From: Serratia ureilytica
GTDB taxonomy: Bacteria; Pseudomonadota; Gammaproteobacteria; Enterobacterales; Enterobacteriaceae
Direction of reading: 5' to 3'
Length of the DNA stretch: 64,000 nucleotides
Assembly: GCF_013375155.1 (NCBI RefSeq)
Contig: NZ_JABXOF010000009.1
Span: 124,001-188,000, forward strand
Shown here piece by piece: positions 41,763 through 50,232 of the stretch. Below the pieces are notes generated by a model, which was not told where the DNA came from, searched no databases, and saw only the letters and a list, made by a program, of their open reading frames with translations. Every line of letters begins with the position of its first letter. Positions within the stretch are counted from its first letter, which is position 1. A program made the translations under genes and the position numbers.

Positions 41763-42101
41763 ATGACCAAAGCGTATTATTGGAAAAGTCAGGTGTGGGG
41801 CGTGACTTACTTTTTTATCGCGCTTTATTACATCTATTCTTTCCAGGACATGGTGAATATCGCACTTTCGTTGATCCTCTCCATCCTGAGCTTTTTACTG
41901 TATCCCTGTGCTAAAAAAGGCACTGAAATGGCCGCCCTGCAGTTCACGAGTGAAGAATTTTGGCACCGCGGACTGTTCGCCGATACCATAGGCAAAAATG
42001 GCGTGCTGATCCTGTATTATGCATTCTGTTATGTCATGGCCCTGCCGCTGGGCGCCCTGTATCTGCTTGCCCTGTTTCTCAGAAATAAAAAGGCCGCGTA
42101 A
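41763..42101 (+). CDS. Colicin E1-type (pore-forming) immunity protein, orphan
   Basis: A 112-residue integral membrane protein with three or four helices. It lines up by eye with the colicin E1 immunity protein along its length: the CPYSKYAIEYIAFNF segment of ColE1 immunity against YPCAKKGTEMAALQF here, followed by FW/FF, and LVLAIPFGLLGLF against VMALPLGALYLLALF. Such proteins sit in the inner membrane and block the channel of a cognate pore-forming colicin. The GGAGG site 5 bases before the ATG at 41763 decides the start; ATG at 41745 is possible. No colicin or lysis gene is near. It lies beside the 3' end of selC. Confidence 0.8.
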   Translation: MTKAYYWKSQVWGVTYFFIALYYIYSFQDMVNIALSLILSILSFLLYPCAKKGTEMAALQFTSEEFWHRGLFADTIGKNGVLILYYAFCYVMALPLGALYLLALFLRNKKAA

Positions 42102-42248
42102 GCGGTTTTTACGTCAACGGCTTACTGCCTCATAGTCCTTCTTCATGAACGTTTCTTCTACCCACGCAAGCTGCGCTATCACAAAGCGAAAGAAGCAAAT
42201 TACCCCTACCGGAGCCGACAATCACAGAGGAGATTGGGAGACATTGAT

Positions 42249-42343
42249 TGGCGGAAGATCACAGGAGTCGAACCTGCCCAGGACCGCTGGCGGCCCCAAC
42301 CGGATTTGAAGTCCGGCCGCCCCACCGGGGACGAGGATCTTCC
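42249..42343 (-). tRNA. selC: tRNA-Sec (selC)
   Basis: A 95-base tRNA with encoded CCA, anticodon UCA in GGACTTCAAATCC, an 8-bp acceptor stem (GGAAGATC/GATCTTCC) and a long variable arm, the features of bacterial tRNA-Sec. It differs from E. coli selC at only a few positions by recall. It is loaded with Ser, converted by SelA (gene at 56865) and delivered by SelB (gene at 55027). selC is a known integration hot spot. Confidence 0.98.
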
Positions 42344-42440
42344 TTGGAGAAGAGGGAAGCAAGGCGCTGATTATAGCGCAGTTCGTTCGCTGCGCTAAGC
42401 GGGAAATGGCGGCCGCCGGCGATTCGGCGGCCAGGGGGAG

Positions 42441-43784
42441 CTACTTCAGGAAATCCTTCACGTCTAGCAGGATGAACTCGTTGTCATCCGCCATATTGGG
42501 CTGGCGGCTGGAGGAAAACGGGAAGTTGTTGTCGTTGCCGACGATGATGTGGTTGGCGTCCACCACGTCCACGTTCTCGATAGTGAAGAACGGGAAGGTC
42601 AGCACGCCGTCGTTCAGCGGCTTGCGCGCCAGCTTGTTCGGATCCTGAATGTTCATCAGGTCGATATAGCCCAATTTTTCGACCGGTTTGCCGACGTTGG
42701 CGTCCGAGAAGGCGATTTTATACACCCGCTTGAACTTGGCCACCTGGCTGAAGCAGTTGTCGGTTGGCGCGCCGGCGGCGCAGGCTTTATCCGGCGTGCC
42801 TTCGCCGTTGTCGCGCTCAATCACCAGCCCGTGGGTGGCGTCGATCATGTTGAAATCGCCGATGGCGTTCTGGTTGTCTTCCAGCACGTACTGCCAGCTG
42901 CGGCCGGTCCAGGCCTGCTGTTTGACGTCGAACTCCAGCACCCGCAGGTAGCGTTTGCCGCCGACGTTCTCGAACTGTTCGCCATCCCACAGCGCCCCTT
43001 CCAGCAGCGGGTACAGCTTGCTGCCGTCCGGCGAGGCGGCCATGCCTTCAAAGCCTTTGGAACGCGCCACCTGGAAGTTCTGCTTGCCGTCCGGCGCGCC
43101 CGGCAGGGTCAGCGTCGGGTTGTCCGGCGATTTCACCACCTTGCCGTCTACCTGAGTGTCGAACACCGCCAGCACTTTGCCGTTCAGGTCGGCCTTGATC
43201 AGGTAAGGCCCGAACTCTTCACCGATCCATAAGGCATCGTCGGCAAACTGGAAGCTTTCCGGATCGAAATCGCTGCCGGTCAAATAACGTTTCTCGGTGC
43301 TCTCGTTGATGATGTGGAACGGCACCTTTTTATCCGGATCGTGCAGGAACACCGTCTTCAGCGGCGCGACCGTGCCGTCTTTGAAATCGATCTTGTAGTG
43401 ATTGAGGTACAGCATGGCGTCCGGCGAATTGGCCTTGCTGCCGAAGCCGTTGTCGGTCAGCACCCAGTAGGTGCCGTCGGGCATGTGTTTGATGCCGGAG
43501 TGGCCCTGCAGCGGCTGGCCGTCGATCGGCAGGCCGAGGCCGGTCAGGCGATCGGCGGATTTGCCCGCCACGCTGCCCAGCTCGGTGACGCGTTTGCCGC
43601 TGGTGTACTTGCCGCTCTGCTGCAAATCGCTCGGCGCGTCCTTCGGTGTGGAAACGGCAGATTTCACCGGCAGCAGCGCATGCCCGGCCAGCGTCGCTTG
43701 CACCGGCTGCGCGTCGGCCCACAGGTTGGCGCTCAGCGCCATGCAGCCGACCAGCAGCGCCAGCCGGGTTTTGGTGTTGTGCAT
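42441..43784 (-). CDS. Exported esterase-like/phytase-like protein
   Basis: A 447-residue protein with a signal peptide (to ANLWA) and the esterase-like activity of phytase domain (PF13449 type), a beta-propeller-like fold. Family text: SGIKHMPDGTYWVLTDNGFG, DPESFQFADDALWIGEEFGPYLIKAD and the terminal DNNFPFSSSRQPNMADDNEFILLDV. It is probably periplasmic or secreted and may hydrolyse phosphate esters; the substrate is unknown. It lies next to selC with no operon partner. Confidence 0.85.
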   Translation of the reverse strand: MHNTKTRLALLVGCMALSANLWADAQPVQATLAGHALLPVKSAVSTPKDAPSDLQQSGKYTSGKRVTELGSVAGKSADRLTGLGLPIDGQPLQGHSGIKHMPDGTYWVLTDNGFGSKANSPDAMLYLNHYKIDFKDGTVAPLKTVFLHDPDKKVPFHIINESTEKRYLTGSDFDPESFQFADDALWIGEEFGPYLIKADLNGKVLAVFDTQVDGKVVKSPDNPTLTLPGAPDGKQNFQVARSKGFEGMAASPDGSKLYPLLEGALWDGEQFENVGGKRYLRVLEFDVKQQAWTGRSWQYVLEDNQNAIGDFNMIDATHGLVIERDNGEGTPDKACAAGAPTDNCFSQVAKFKRVYKIAFSDANVGKPVEKLGYIDLMNIQDPNKLARKPLNDGVLTFPFFTIENVDVVDANHIIVGNDNNFPFSSSRQPNMADDNEFILLDVKDFLK

Positions 43785-43859
43785 GTCATTGTCCCTTTTC
43801 GTTGTTATCGCCCAGAAGTAAAAGCAACGTCACTATAGGGAGCAGCAATGACAGAAATA

Positions 43860-45059
43860 TTATTCGGCGAACGCCCGTCGGTAGCTGTGCGGATGGAAGC
43901 GCCAGGTGATGGCGACCAACACCACCACCAGCAGCGCGTGGATCTGCCAGTCCAGCACGAAGCCGCCGCTGTAGTCGCGCAGCAGGCCGGAAAGGTAGGG
44001 CGTCACACCCGCCAGCAGGAAGCCGACGCCCTGCATAAAGGCCACCAGTCGCCCGGCCGCCGCCGGCTGATGCAGGTGATCGAGCGCCAGCACCAGGCAC
44101 AGCGGGAACGCGCCGCCCAGCCCCAGCCCGGAGAGCAGCACCCACAGCCACGGCAGCGTCTGCGGCAGGTAAATCAGGCCGATAAAGCCGATCAGTTGCA
44201 TCATCAGCGCCAGCAACAGCAGCGGCCGCCGGTCATGATTGCGCGCCAGCGCCGGCAGCAGCAGCGCCCCCACCACCTGGCCAAAGGTCATCAACGCCAG
44301 CAGCGAACCGCTGGCCTGCGGCTGCCAGCCGAGCTGCATGTAATACGGCGGCAGCCAGGCGATCAGGCTGGTATAGCCGCCGTTGATCAGGCCGAAATAG
44401 GCGCCAAGCAGCCAGGCGCGCCGGTTGCGCAGCAGGCTTGGCCCGCGGTTTTCGCCCGCCGCGCCCAGGCGAGACAGCCCACGGCTGACCGGCCACCAGG
44501 CCAGCAGCGCCACCAGGGCCGGCAACGCCCACCAGGCCAGTGCGCTGTGCCAGTCGTGCCCTACGCTCATCAGCCACGGCGTGATCGCCGCCCCCAACCC
44601 GCCACCGCCCATCAGCGCCGCCGACCACAGCCCGGCCACCAGCGCCATGCTGTTGAGGAAGTGATGCTTGATGATGCCGGGCATCACCGCCTGGATCACT
44701 CCGATGCCGAGCCCGCCCAGCACCGCGCTCATCAGCAGTTGCACGCTGCCGGGGGCCAGTTCGCGCCAAAGCGCGCCCAGCCCGATCGCCAACAGGCTCA
44801 ACGCCACGGCGCTGCGTTCGCTGAACAGTCGGTTGATGGCGCCGCCCGCCAGCGCCATCAGGCCCATCATCAGCACCGGCAGCGTGGTCAACAGCGCCGC
44901 GCCGCCAAAACTCAGCCCGGTGGCCTGGCGCAACGTCGGCAGCAACGGGCCGATCGAGGTCAACAGCGGCCGCATGTTCAGGCCGATCAACACCAGCGCC
45001 AGCAACAGGGGGTTGAGCCAACGGCGTGGAGAAGGTGAATTAACAGAATGATTTAACAC
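43860..45059 (-). CDS. MFS transporter of the CynX/NimT family
   Basis: A 399-residue, 12-helix transporter. The N-terminal LNMRPLLTSIGPLLPTLRQATGLSF and LMALAGGAINRLF fit the CynX/NimT (YeaN) family, whose E. coli members export cyanate or 2-nitroimidazole. A LysR gene is divergent 126 bases away, whereas E. coli nimT pairs with an AraC regulator, so this is a relative rather than the direct counterpart. Confidence 0.88.
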   Translation of the reverse strand: MLNHSVNSPSPRRWLNPLLLALVLIGLNMRPLLTSIGPLLPTLRQATGLSFGGAALLTTLPVLMMGLMALAGGAINRLFSERSAVALSLLAIGLGALWRELAPGSVQLLMSAVLGGLGIGVIQAVMPGIIKHHFLNSMALVAGLWSAALMGGGGLGAAITPWLMSVGHDWHSALAWWALPALVALLAWWPVSRGLSRLGAAGENRGPSLLRNRRAWLLGAYFGLINGGYTSLIAWLPPYYMQLGWQPQASGSLLALMTFGQVVGALLLPALARNHDRRPLLLLALMMQLIGFIGLIYLPQTLPWLWVLLSGLGLGGAFPLCLVLALDHLHQPAAAGRLVAFMQGVGFLLAGVTPYLSGLLRDYSGGFVLDWQIHALLVVVLVAITWRFHPHSYRRAFAE

Positions 45060-45185
45060 GGCATATTCCTGGTACTGCGAAATGAAGAGTGCGGCGTCAC
45101 AGCGCGATCGCCGCAGCGTTGCGTTACTGTAGGCAACGCCGCTAGTATTGGGAAATTAAATAATAAAATAGCCAACAGTGGGAAA

Positions 45186-46040
45186 ATGAATCGCTACCCG
45201 ATGTTCAATCCGCAGCTGCTGCTCAGCTTCGTCGCCGTGTGCGACAGCAACAGCTTCACCCGCGCCGCAGAGCGGGTGTTTTTGTCGCAGTCCACCGTCA
45301 GCCAGCAGGTGCGCCGGCTGGAAGAGATGCTGGGCAAGCCGCTGTTTGAGCGTTCCTCGCATCAGGTGCTGCTGACCGAAGAAGGCGTCAAGCTGTTGAG
45401 CTACGCGCGCCGCATTATCGCGCTGAATGAAGAAGCCCACGATGCGCTGACCGGCATCTGGCGCGACGGCGTGCTGCGGATCGGCATGCCGGAAGATTTC
45501 GCCGTGCCCACCACCGGGCTGCTGGCCGAATTCAGCCGCGAGCACCCGCACCTGCGGCTGGACGTCGCCAGCGGCCTGAGCGCCGATCTGCACAGCGCCT
45601 ACGCGCGTGAAGAGCTGGATCTGATCCTGGTGAAGCAGCGCCGCCGGCAACCGCCGCGCGCCGCGCGGCCGGAACCGCTGCTGTGGCTGGACAGCCTGGC
45701 CTTCCCGGCCATCGAGCAATCGCCGGTGCCGCTGGCGGTATTTCCACTGAACGGCCTGTACCGCGACGAGCTGTGCCAGGCGCTAGACACCCTCGGCAAA
45801 CGCTGGCGCATCGGCTACAGCAGCGCCAGCCTGGCGGCGCTGACCGCCGCCTCCGCCGCCGGGCTGGGCGTCACCCTGCTGCCGGCCGGCTGCCGTCTGG
45901 CGACGCACCGGGTGCTGGGCGCGGCCGAAGGATTGCCGCCGATAGACAGCTTCGAACTGGCGCTCTACTACCGCGACGGCGCCCCCGCCGCCACGCTGGC
46001 GCTGGCCCAGCGGCTGGCGGCGTTTTGCGGGCTGAAGTAA
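45186..46040 (+). CDS. LysR-family regulator divergent from the CynX/NimT-like transporter
   Basis: A 284-residue LysR regulator: HTH at about 9-66 (LLLSFVAVCDSNSFTRAAERVFLSQSTVSQQVRRLEE), substrate domain from about 90 with the typical GLGVTLLPAG at 227-236. It is short by 10-15 residues against many relatives but complete. Presumed regulator of the divergent exporter. Confidence 0.9.
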   Translation: MNRYPMFNPQLLLSFVAVCDSNSFTRAAERVFLSQSTVSQQVRRLEEMLGKPLFERSSHQVLLTEEGVKLLSYARRIIALNEEAHDALTGIWRDGVLRIGMPEDFAVPTTGLLAEFSREHPHLRLDVASGLSADLHSAYAREELDLILVKQRRRQPPRAARPEPLLWLDSLAFPAIEQSPVPLAVFPLNGLYRDELCQALDTLGKRWRIGYSSASLAALTAASAAGLGVTLLPAGCRLATHRVLGAAEGLPPIDSFELALYYRDGAPAATLALAQRLAAFCGLK

Positions 46041-46046
46041 GGCATC

Positions 46047-46486
46047 TTACGCCACTATCTGCGGATGTTCGCGCTGCAGCCAGTCGATAATCCGTACCCA
46101 CAGCGCTTCTGTCTGCTCAAGGCAAGCCTGTACCGCCGCGTCCGTCACCAAGTCGCCGGAATAATCCGCCACGTTGCGCTGTTTTCGCAATGCATCCAGG
46201 CAGATCATTTCCTCTCGCGGCAGCCCTACGGTGAGCGGCAACGATTGGATCATGATCTGGTGATGGCCGGGTTTGCTGGTCAGCGTGCGGTATCCTTTGG
46301 CTTGTAAAGCGGCATTCGCCATTTGCATGACCGCCTTGTATGCCGTGTCGAAACGGCTCTCATTGCTAAGCTGAGTGATACCCGCATCGCGTCGGTTGCG
46401 AGCGGCGGCGGCCAGCAATTTTTTAATCGCCCCGCGTCAGGCGTTATCACCTCCAGTCCCAGCCCGACCAGATTGTCCAGCGTCAT
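46047..46486 (-). pseudogene. HEPN-domain protein gene with a one-base frameshift
   Basis: The frame starting at ATG 46486 reads MTLDNLVGLGLEVITPDAG and then breaks down; a second frame continues with AIKKLLAAAARNRRDA and runs to a stop at 46047. One missing G in the GGGG run at 46430-46433 explains both: with five G the product would be a 146-residue all-alpha protein. The C-terminal half has KQRNVADYSGD, an R-x-x-x-x-Y type HEPN motif as in SAV_6107-like HEPN proteins. It overlaps the upstream nucleotidyltransferase gene by 50 bases. Could be a sequencing error, a phase-variable tract or real decay. Confidence 0.7.
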
Positions 46487-47057
46487 CCTTGTCTCCCACA
46501 ATCCAGAGTTGGGGTTTATCCATAATGTCCTGAATAAACGCGGAGTTCTCGGCCAAAGCCGCTCGCCACTCTTCAGGCGAATACAGTTTGGGGTTAATTT
46601 CCCGACCCAGCGTTGCCTGCAGCGGGTAAACCGCCTGAATCACCTCCGCAAAAGACAGTTTGCCGACGATCAGAACATCGATATCACTGGCCGCCGTCGC
46701 TTTGCCACTGGCGACAGAACCAAAAATAAAAGCGCGTTCAATAGCTTCGCCAAACGCTGCCAATGTCTGCCTTAAGCACTCCGCCGGCCCGCAAACCTTG
46801 CGGAAAATCGCCGCCAGCTCAGGGAAAATCAGGCAATCGGCGTTGGCCTGATAGCAAATTTGGTTGCCCTGCCGCTGCCTGAGCAAGATGCCGCTCTCCG
46901 CCAACCTGCTCAACTCTTTATGTAAAGTGCCGGCCTGAGTTGCGGTGCGCCGCGCAATTTCTCGCACATGAAACGCACGCCCGGCTTCAATAAACAGCAG
47001 GCTTAGCACTTTTCTACGGTATTCGCTGAACAGCAACTCGAGCATCGGATCGTGCAT
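46437..47057 (-). CDS. HTH-fused minimal nucleotidyltransferase (HEPN/MNT antitoxin-like)
   Basis: A 206-residue protein with an N-terminal winged helix (about 15-75, FHVREIARRTATQAGTLHKELSRL) and a polymerase-beta-type nucleotidyltransferase domain. The motif FGSVASGKATAASDIDVLIV places G113-S114 and the metal ligands D125 and D127 correctly, so the active site looks intact. MNT proteins of HEPN/MNT modules silence their HEPN RNase partner, in studied cases by adding AMP. The HTH suggests autoregulation through the large palindrome 16 bases upstream. Confidence 0.85.
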   Translation of the reverse strand: MHDPMLELLFSEYRRKVLSLLFIEAGRAFHVREIARRTATQAGTLHKELSRLAESGILLRQRQGNQICYQANADCLIFPELAAIFRKVCGPAECLRQTLAAFGEAIERAFIFGSVASGKATAASDIDVLIVGKLSFAEVIQAVYPLQATLGREINPKLYSPEEWRAALAENSAFIQDIMDKPQLWIVGDKDDAGQSGRAGTGGDNA

Positions 47058-47072
47058 AACGCTGACCTCAAT

Positions 47073-47110
47073 GTAGCTTTAATGACTACAAATGTAGCCA
47101 TTAAAGCTAC
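47073..47110. promoter_or_regulatory. 38-base palindrome at the HEPN/MNT promoter
   Basis: GTAGCTTTAATG (47073-47084) and CATTAAAGCTAC (47099-47110) are perfect 12-base arms. Inside lies a second perfect palindrome CTACA-AA-TGTAG (47086-47097), with single mismatched bases between. It ends 16 bases before the nucleotidyltransferase ATG. The best explanation is the operator of the HTH-containing partner. The repeated TGTAG-C core hints at two dimer sites. Confidence 0.8.
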
Positions 47111-47265
47111 GAAAGAGCAAGCCAGGAAAATCCTTGCCCCGGCGCACGCCGGTCATTACCAAATCGAATAGTCACCAGTGGCAAATGTCGCTGCCAACCG
47201 GCCGGTTCCTCTCCTAAATTGGGGGATGTTTTCACCCACCTCACCTCTGGATTAAGGAACCGAAC

Positions 47266-48654
47266 GTGGAAAACCCTCAACAACCGGGCCGCAGAGCCTT
47301 CCTCAGCCAAACCGGCAAACTCACCACCGCCTGCGCGGTGATCGGCCTGACGGGCGGCATGGCGCAGGCCGCGTCACCGGGCGGCGAGCCGTGTGCGCCA
47401 ACGCCGATGACCCTGACCGATCGCCACTACTGCCTGAGCGAGGTGCGGCTGGAAGACGGCTTTGAATACGACGGCGAAACGGTGATCGGCACCCGCACCG
47501 CGCTGTACACCCTGGAGATCAAAGACGGCAAGATCGCCGCCATTCACGCCGCCAACGCCGCGTTGCCGGCCGGCGTGCCCCGCTATAAGGCGCAGGGCCG
47601 GCTGCTGCTGCCGGCATTTCGCGATATGCACATCCACCTGGATAAAACCTTCTACAGCGGCCCGTGGCAGGCGCCGCGCCCGCGCCAGGGCAAAACCATC
47701 ATGGACATGATCGCGCTGGAGCAGACACTGATCCCGACACTGCTGCCCACCTCGCAGCAACGGGCGGAAAACCTGATCGCCTTGCTGCAGTCCAAAGGCA
47801 GCACCGTGGCACGCAGCCACTGCAATATCGATCCGGTCAGCGGCCTGAAAAGCCTGGAGCACCTGCAGCGCGCGCTGGAAAACCACCGGGCGGACTTCAG
47901 CTGTGAAATCGTCGCCTTCCCGCAGCACGGCCTGCTGCACTCCAGGGTCGATGCGCTGATGCGCGAAGCGATGCAGATGGGCGTGCAGTACGTCGGCGGG
48001 CTGGATCCGACCAACGTCGACGGCGCGATGGAGAAATCGCTCGACGCCATGTTCCAGATCGCCCTCGATACCGGCAAAGGCGTGGATATCCACCTGCATG
48101 AAACCAGCCCGGCCGGGGTCGCCGCCATCAACTACATGATCACCACCGTGGAGAAAAACCCAGCGCTGCGCGGCAAGGTCACCATTAGCCACGCTTTCGC
48201 CCTGACCACGTTGACGCCGGGCGAACTGGCGGAAACCGCCACCCGGCTGGCGGCGCAGCAGATCACCATCGCCTCCACGGTGCCGATCGGCGGCCTGATG
48301 ATGCCGCTGCCGCAGCTCAGTGAGAAAGGGGTGTTCGTGATGACCGGCACCGACAGCGTGATCGACCACTGGTCGCCGTTCGGCACCGGCGACATCCTGG
48401 AGAAGGCCAATCTGTACGCCCAGCTGTACCGCGGTTCCGACGAGTATCACCTGTCGCGCGCCATGGCCATCTCCACCTGCGGCGTGCTGCCACTGGACGA
48501 TAAGGGGCAGCGCGCCTGGCCGAAAGCCGGCGATGCCGCCGAGTTCGTGCTGGTCAACGCCAGCTGTTCCGCCGAGGCGGTCGCCCGTCTGCCGGCGCGC
48601 AGCGCCACCTTCCATCAGGGGCGCCTGGTCGCCGGCCAGGTGAGCAAAGCCTAA
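47266..48654 (+). CDS. Tat-exported amidohydrolase, cytosine deaminase-like
   Basis: A 462-residue metal-dependent hydrolase with a twin-arginine signal (R9-R10 in GRRAFLSQTGK, then a hydrophobic stretch ending MAQA). The metal ligands H122 and H124 lie in MHIHLDKTFY, with the later VDIHLHETSP, TISHAFAL and TGTDSVIDHWSPFG motifs of the CodA/N-isopropylammelide hydrolase group. It should act in the periplasm, unlike CodA. First gene of a three-gene plus-strand set with a hydrolase and an AraC-type regulator. Substrate unknown. Confidence 0.85.
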   Translation: MENPQQPGRRAFLSQTGKLTTACAVIGLTGGMAQAASPGGEPCAPTPMTLTDRHYCLSEVRLEDGFEYDGETVIGTRTALYTLEIKDGKIAAIHAANAALPAGVPRYKAQGRLLLPAFRDMHIHLDKTFYSGPWQAPRPRQGKTIMDMIALEQTLIPTLLPTSQQRAENLIALLQSKGSTVARSHCNIDPVSGLKSLEHLQRALENHRADFSCEIVAFPQHGLLHSRVDALMREAMQMGVQYVGGLDPTNVDGAMEKSLDAMFQIALDTGKGVDIHLHETSPAGVAAINYMITTVEKNPALRGKVTISHAFALTTLTPGELAETATRLAAQQITIASTVPIGGLMMPLPQLSEKGVFVMTGTDSVIDHWSPFGTGDILEKANLYAQLYRGSDEYHLSRAMAISTCGVLPLDDKGQRAWPKAGDAAEFVLVNASCSAEAVARLPARSATFHQGRLVAGQVSKA

Positions 48655-48754
48655 GGTCGGTCCGCTGTTGTCATCATGATGGCCGTTTTTGGCCTTCTGC
48701 CAGAGTAAGGCGCGGCGCAAGATGGTCGCTACACACACTGGCGGAGGGCCGAAA

Positions 48755-49306
48755 ATGTCACAGAGCGCGTTATTGATCATCGATGTCCAGCAATCATTCC
48801 AGCACCGTCCATTCTGGCAGGAGGACGATTTGCCTGCGTTTCAACAGGCGCTGACCCGCCTGATTGCGGGCTGCCGACAGCGCGGCGCGGCCCTGGTCGA
48901 CGTGCTGCACGTTTCGCCGCAAGGGCCGTTCTCACTGGCTTCGGGCCATGTGCAGCGCCTGCCGTTCCTCACCCACCAGGCGGATATCACCGTACACAAG
49001 CATGTGCACAATGCGCTGACCGAATCCGGCCTCAACGCCTGGCTGCGCGAGCGGGACATCAACCACCTGATCGTCTCCGGCATCCGCACCGAGCAGTGCT
49101 GCGAAACCACCACCCGGGTGGCGTCCGACCTCGGTTATCGGGTGACTTTCGTCACCGAGGCGACGCTGACCTTCCCGATGCGCCATCCCGACGGCGAAGT
49201 CTTTACCCCCGCGCAGTTGAAGCGGCATACTGAAACCGTACTGGTCGATCGTTTCGCCCGCATCGCCAGCGTGGATGAGGCGCTGGCGCAACTCGCACAG
49301 GAGTAA
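48755..49306 (+). CDS. Isochorismatase-family cysteine hydrolase
   Basis: A 183-residue hydrolase. The catalytic triad of the family is present: D10 (LLIIDVQQSF), K82 (TVHKHVHNAL) and C115 (GIRTEQCCETTTR). It may hydrolyse an amide such as a ureido or nicotinamide-like compound. The start at 48755 follows GGAGGG; an upstream in-frame ATG at 48689 has no family support. It lies 100 bases after the amidohydrolase gene and 2 bases before the regulator gene. Confidence 0.88.
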   Translation: MSQSALLIIDVQQSFQHRPFWQEDDLPAFQQALTRLIAGCRQRGAALVDVLHVSPQGPFSLASGHVQRLPFLTHQADITVHKHVHNALTESGLNAWLRERDINHLIVSGIRTEQCCETTTRVASDLGYRVTFVTEATLTFPMRHPDGEVFTPAQLKRHTETVLVDRFARIASVDEALAQLAQE

Positions 49307-49308
49307 TC

Positions 49309-50232
49309 ATGTCGCAGGCCGTCTATTTTCTGCTGTTGCCCAACGTGCTGTCGCTGGACGTCAGCGGCCCGGCGGAAACCCTGCGCCTCGCCGGGCAGTT
49401 CAGCCTGCGTTACCTCAGCCCGGCGCCGCAGATCGTCTGCTCCATCGGCATGACGCTGAGCGGCCTGCAGCCGTTGCCCGAACGCCTGGAAGACGGCGCC
49501 ATCCTGGTGCTGCCGGGCGTCGGCGATTCGCAGCGCTATTTCGCCGGAGAGGAGGCCGAGCAGGCGCGCCGCTGGCTGGCGACGCTGCGGCCCGATCTGC
49601 AACGGCAGCGCATCACCCTGGTGTGCATCTGTTCCGGCGCGCTGCTGGCGGCGCAGGCCGGGCTGCTCGACGGCTATCAGTGCACCACCCACCACGACGT
49701 CATCGAACGTATCCGCCTCCAGGCGCCGGCGGCGCAGGTGAAAGAGAACCGCATCTTCGTCGAAGACCGTGGCGTCTACACCAGCGCGGGCATCACCACC
49801 GGCATCGATTTGGCGCTGCACCTGGTCCACCGCCACTGCGGTTCCGGCCGGGCGCGCGACGTCGCACGCGACATGGTGGTTTATTTCCGCCGCGCCGGCG
49901 ACGATCCGCAGCTGTCGCCCTGGCTGCGCTACCGCAACCACCTGCACCCGGCGGTGCACCGCGCGCAGGACGTGATGGCCGCAGAGCCGGAGGCCGACTG
50001 GTCGGTGCCGCAGATAGCGGAGAAGGCGCACGTCAGCAGCCGCCACCTGGCGCGGCTGTTTCGCAGCCACGTCGGCATCAGCGTGCGGGAATATCATGAG
50101 CAGCTGCGGTTGGCGGTGGCGCAACAGCGCCTGCAGCAAGGATATGGCTTGGAGAAGGCCGCGCTGGCGGCTGGGTTTTCTTCCGGGCGGCAACTGCGCC
50201 GCGCCCAGCAGCGCCAGCGCTCGCCGCTATGA
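49309..50232 (+). CDS. GlxA-type AraC-family regulator with DJ-1/PfpI domain
   Basis: A 307-residue regulator. The N-terminal DJ-1/PfpI-like domain (about 1-170) includes the nucleophile-elbow cysteine in CICSGALLAAQAG; the C-terminal double HTH (about 215-307) contains SVPQIAEKAHVSSRHLARLFRSHVGIS. Separated from the hydrolase gene by two bases, so co-expressed; probably controls this operon. It overlaps the convergent wecH by 6 bases. Confidence 0.9.
   Translation: MSQAVYFLLLPNVLSLDVSGPAETLRLAGQFSLRYLSPAPQIVCSIGMTLSGLQPLPERLEDGAILVLPGVGDSQRYFAGEEAEQARRWLATLRPDLQRQRITLVCICSGALLAAQAGLLDGYQCTTHHDVIERIRLQAPAAQVKENRIFVEDRGVYTSAGITTGIDLALHLVHRHCGSGRARDVARDMVVYFRRAGDDPQLSPWLRYRNHLHPAVHRAQDVMAAEPEADWSVPQIAEKAHVSSRHLARLFRSHVGISVREYHEQLRLAVAQQRLQQGYGLEKAALAAGFSSGRQLRRAQQRQRSPL

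Noticed and set aside
42102-42248. Attachment-site repeat of the selC 3' end bordering the immunity gene
   Set aside because: I looked for a second copy of the TGGCGGAAGATC end of selC to the left of the immunity gene and found none, and no integrase gene is present.
47107-47310. Minus-strand open frame of 67 codons
   Set aside because: It overlaps the promoter and Tat signal of the amidohydrolase gene and runs into the palindromic operator; no domain.
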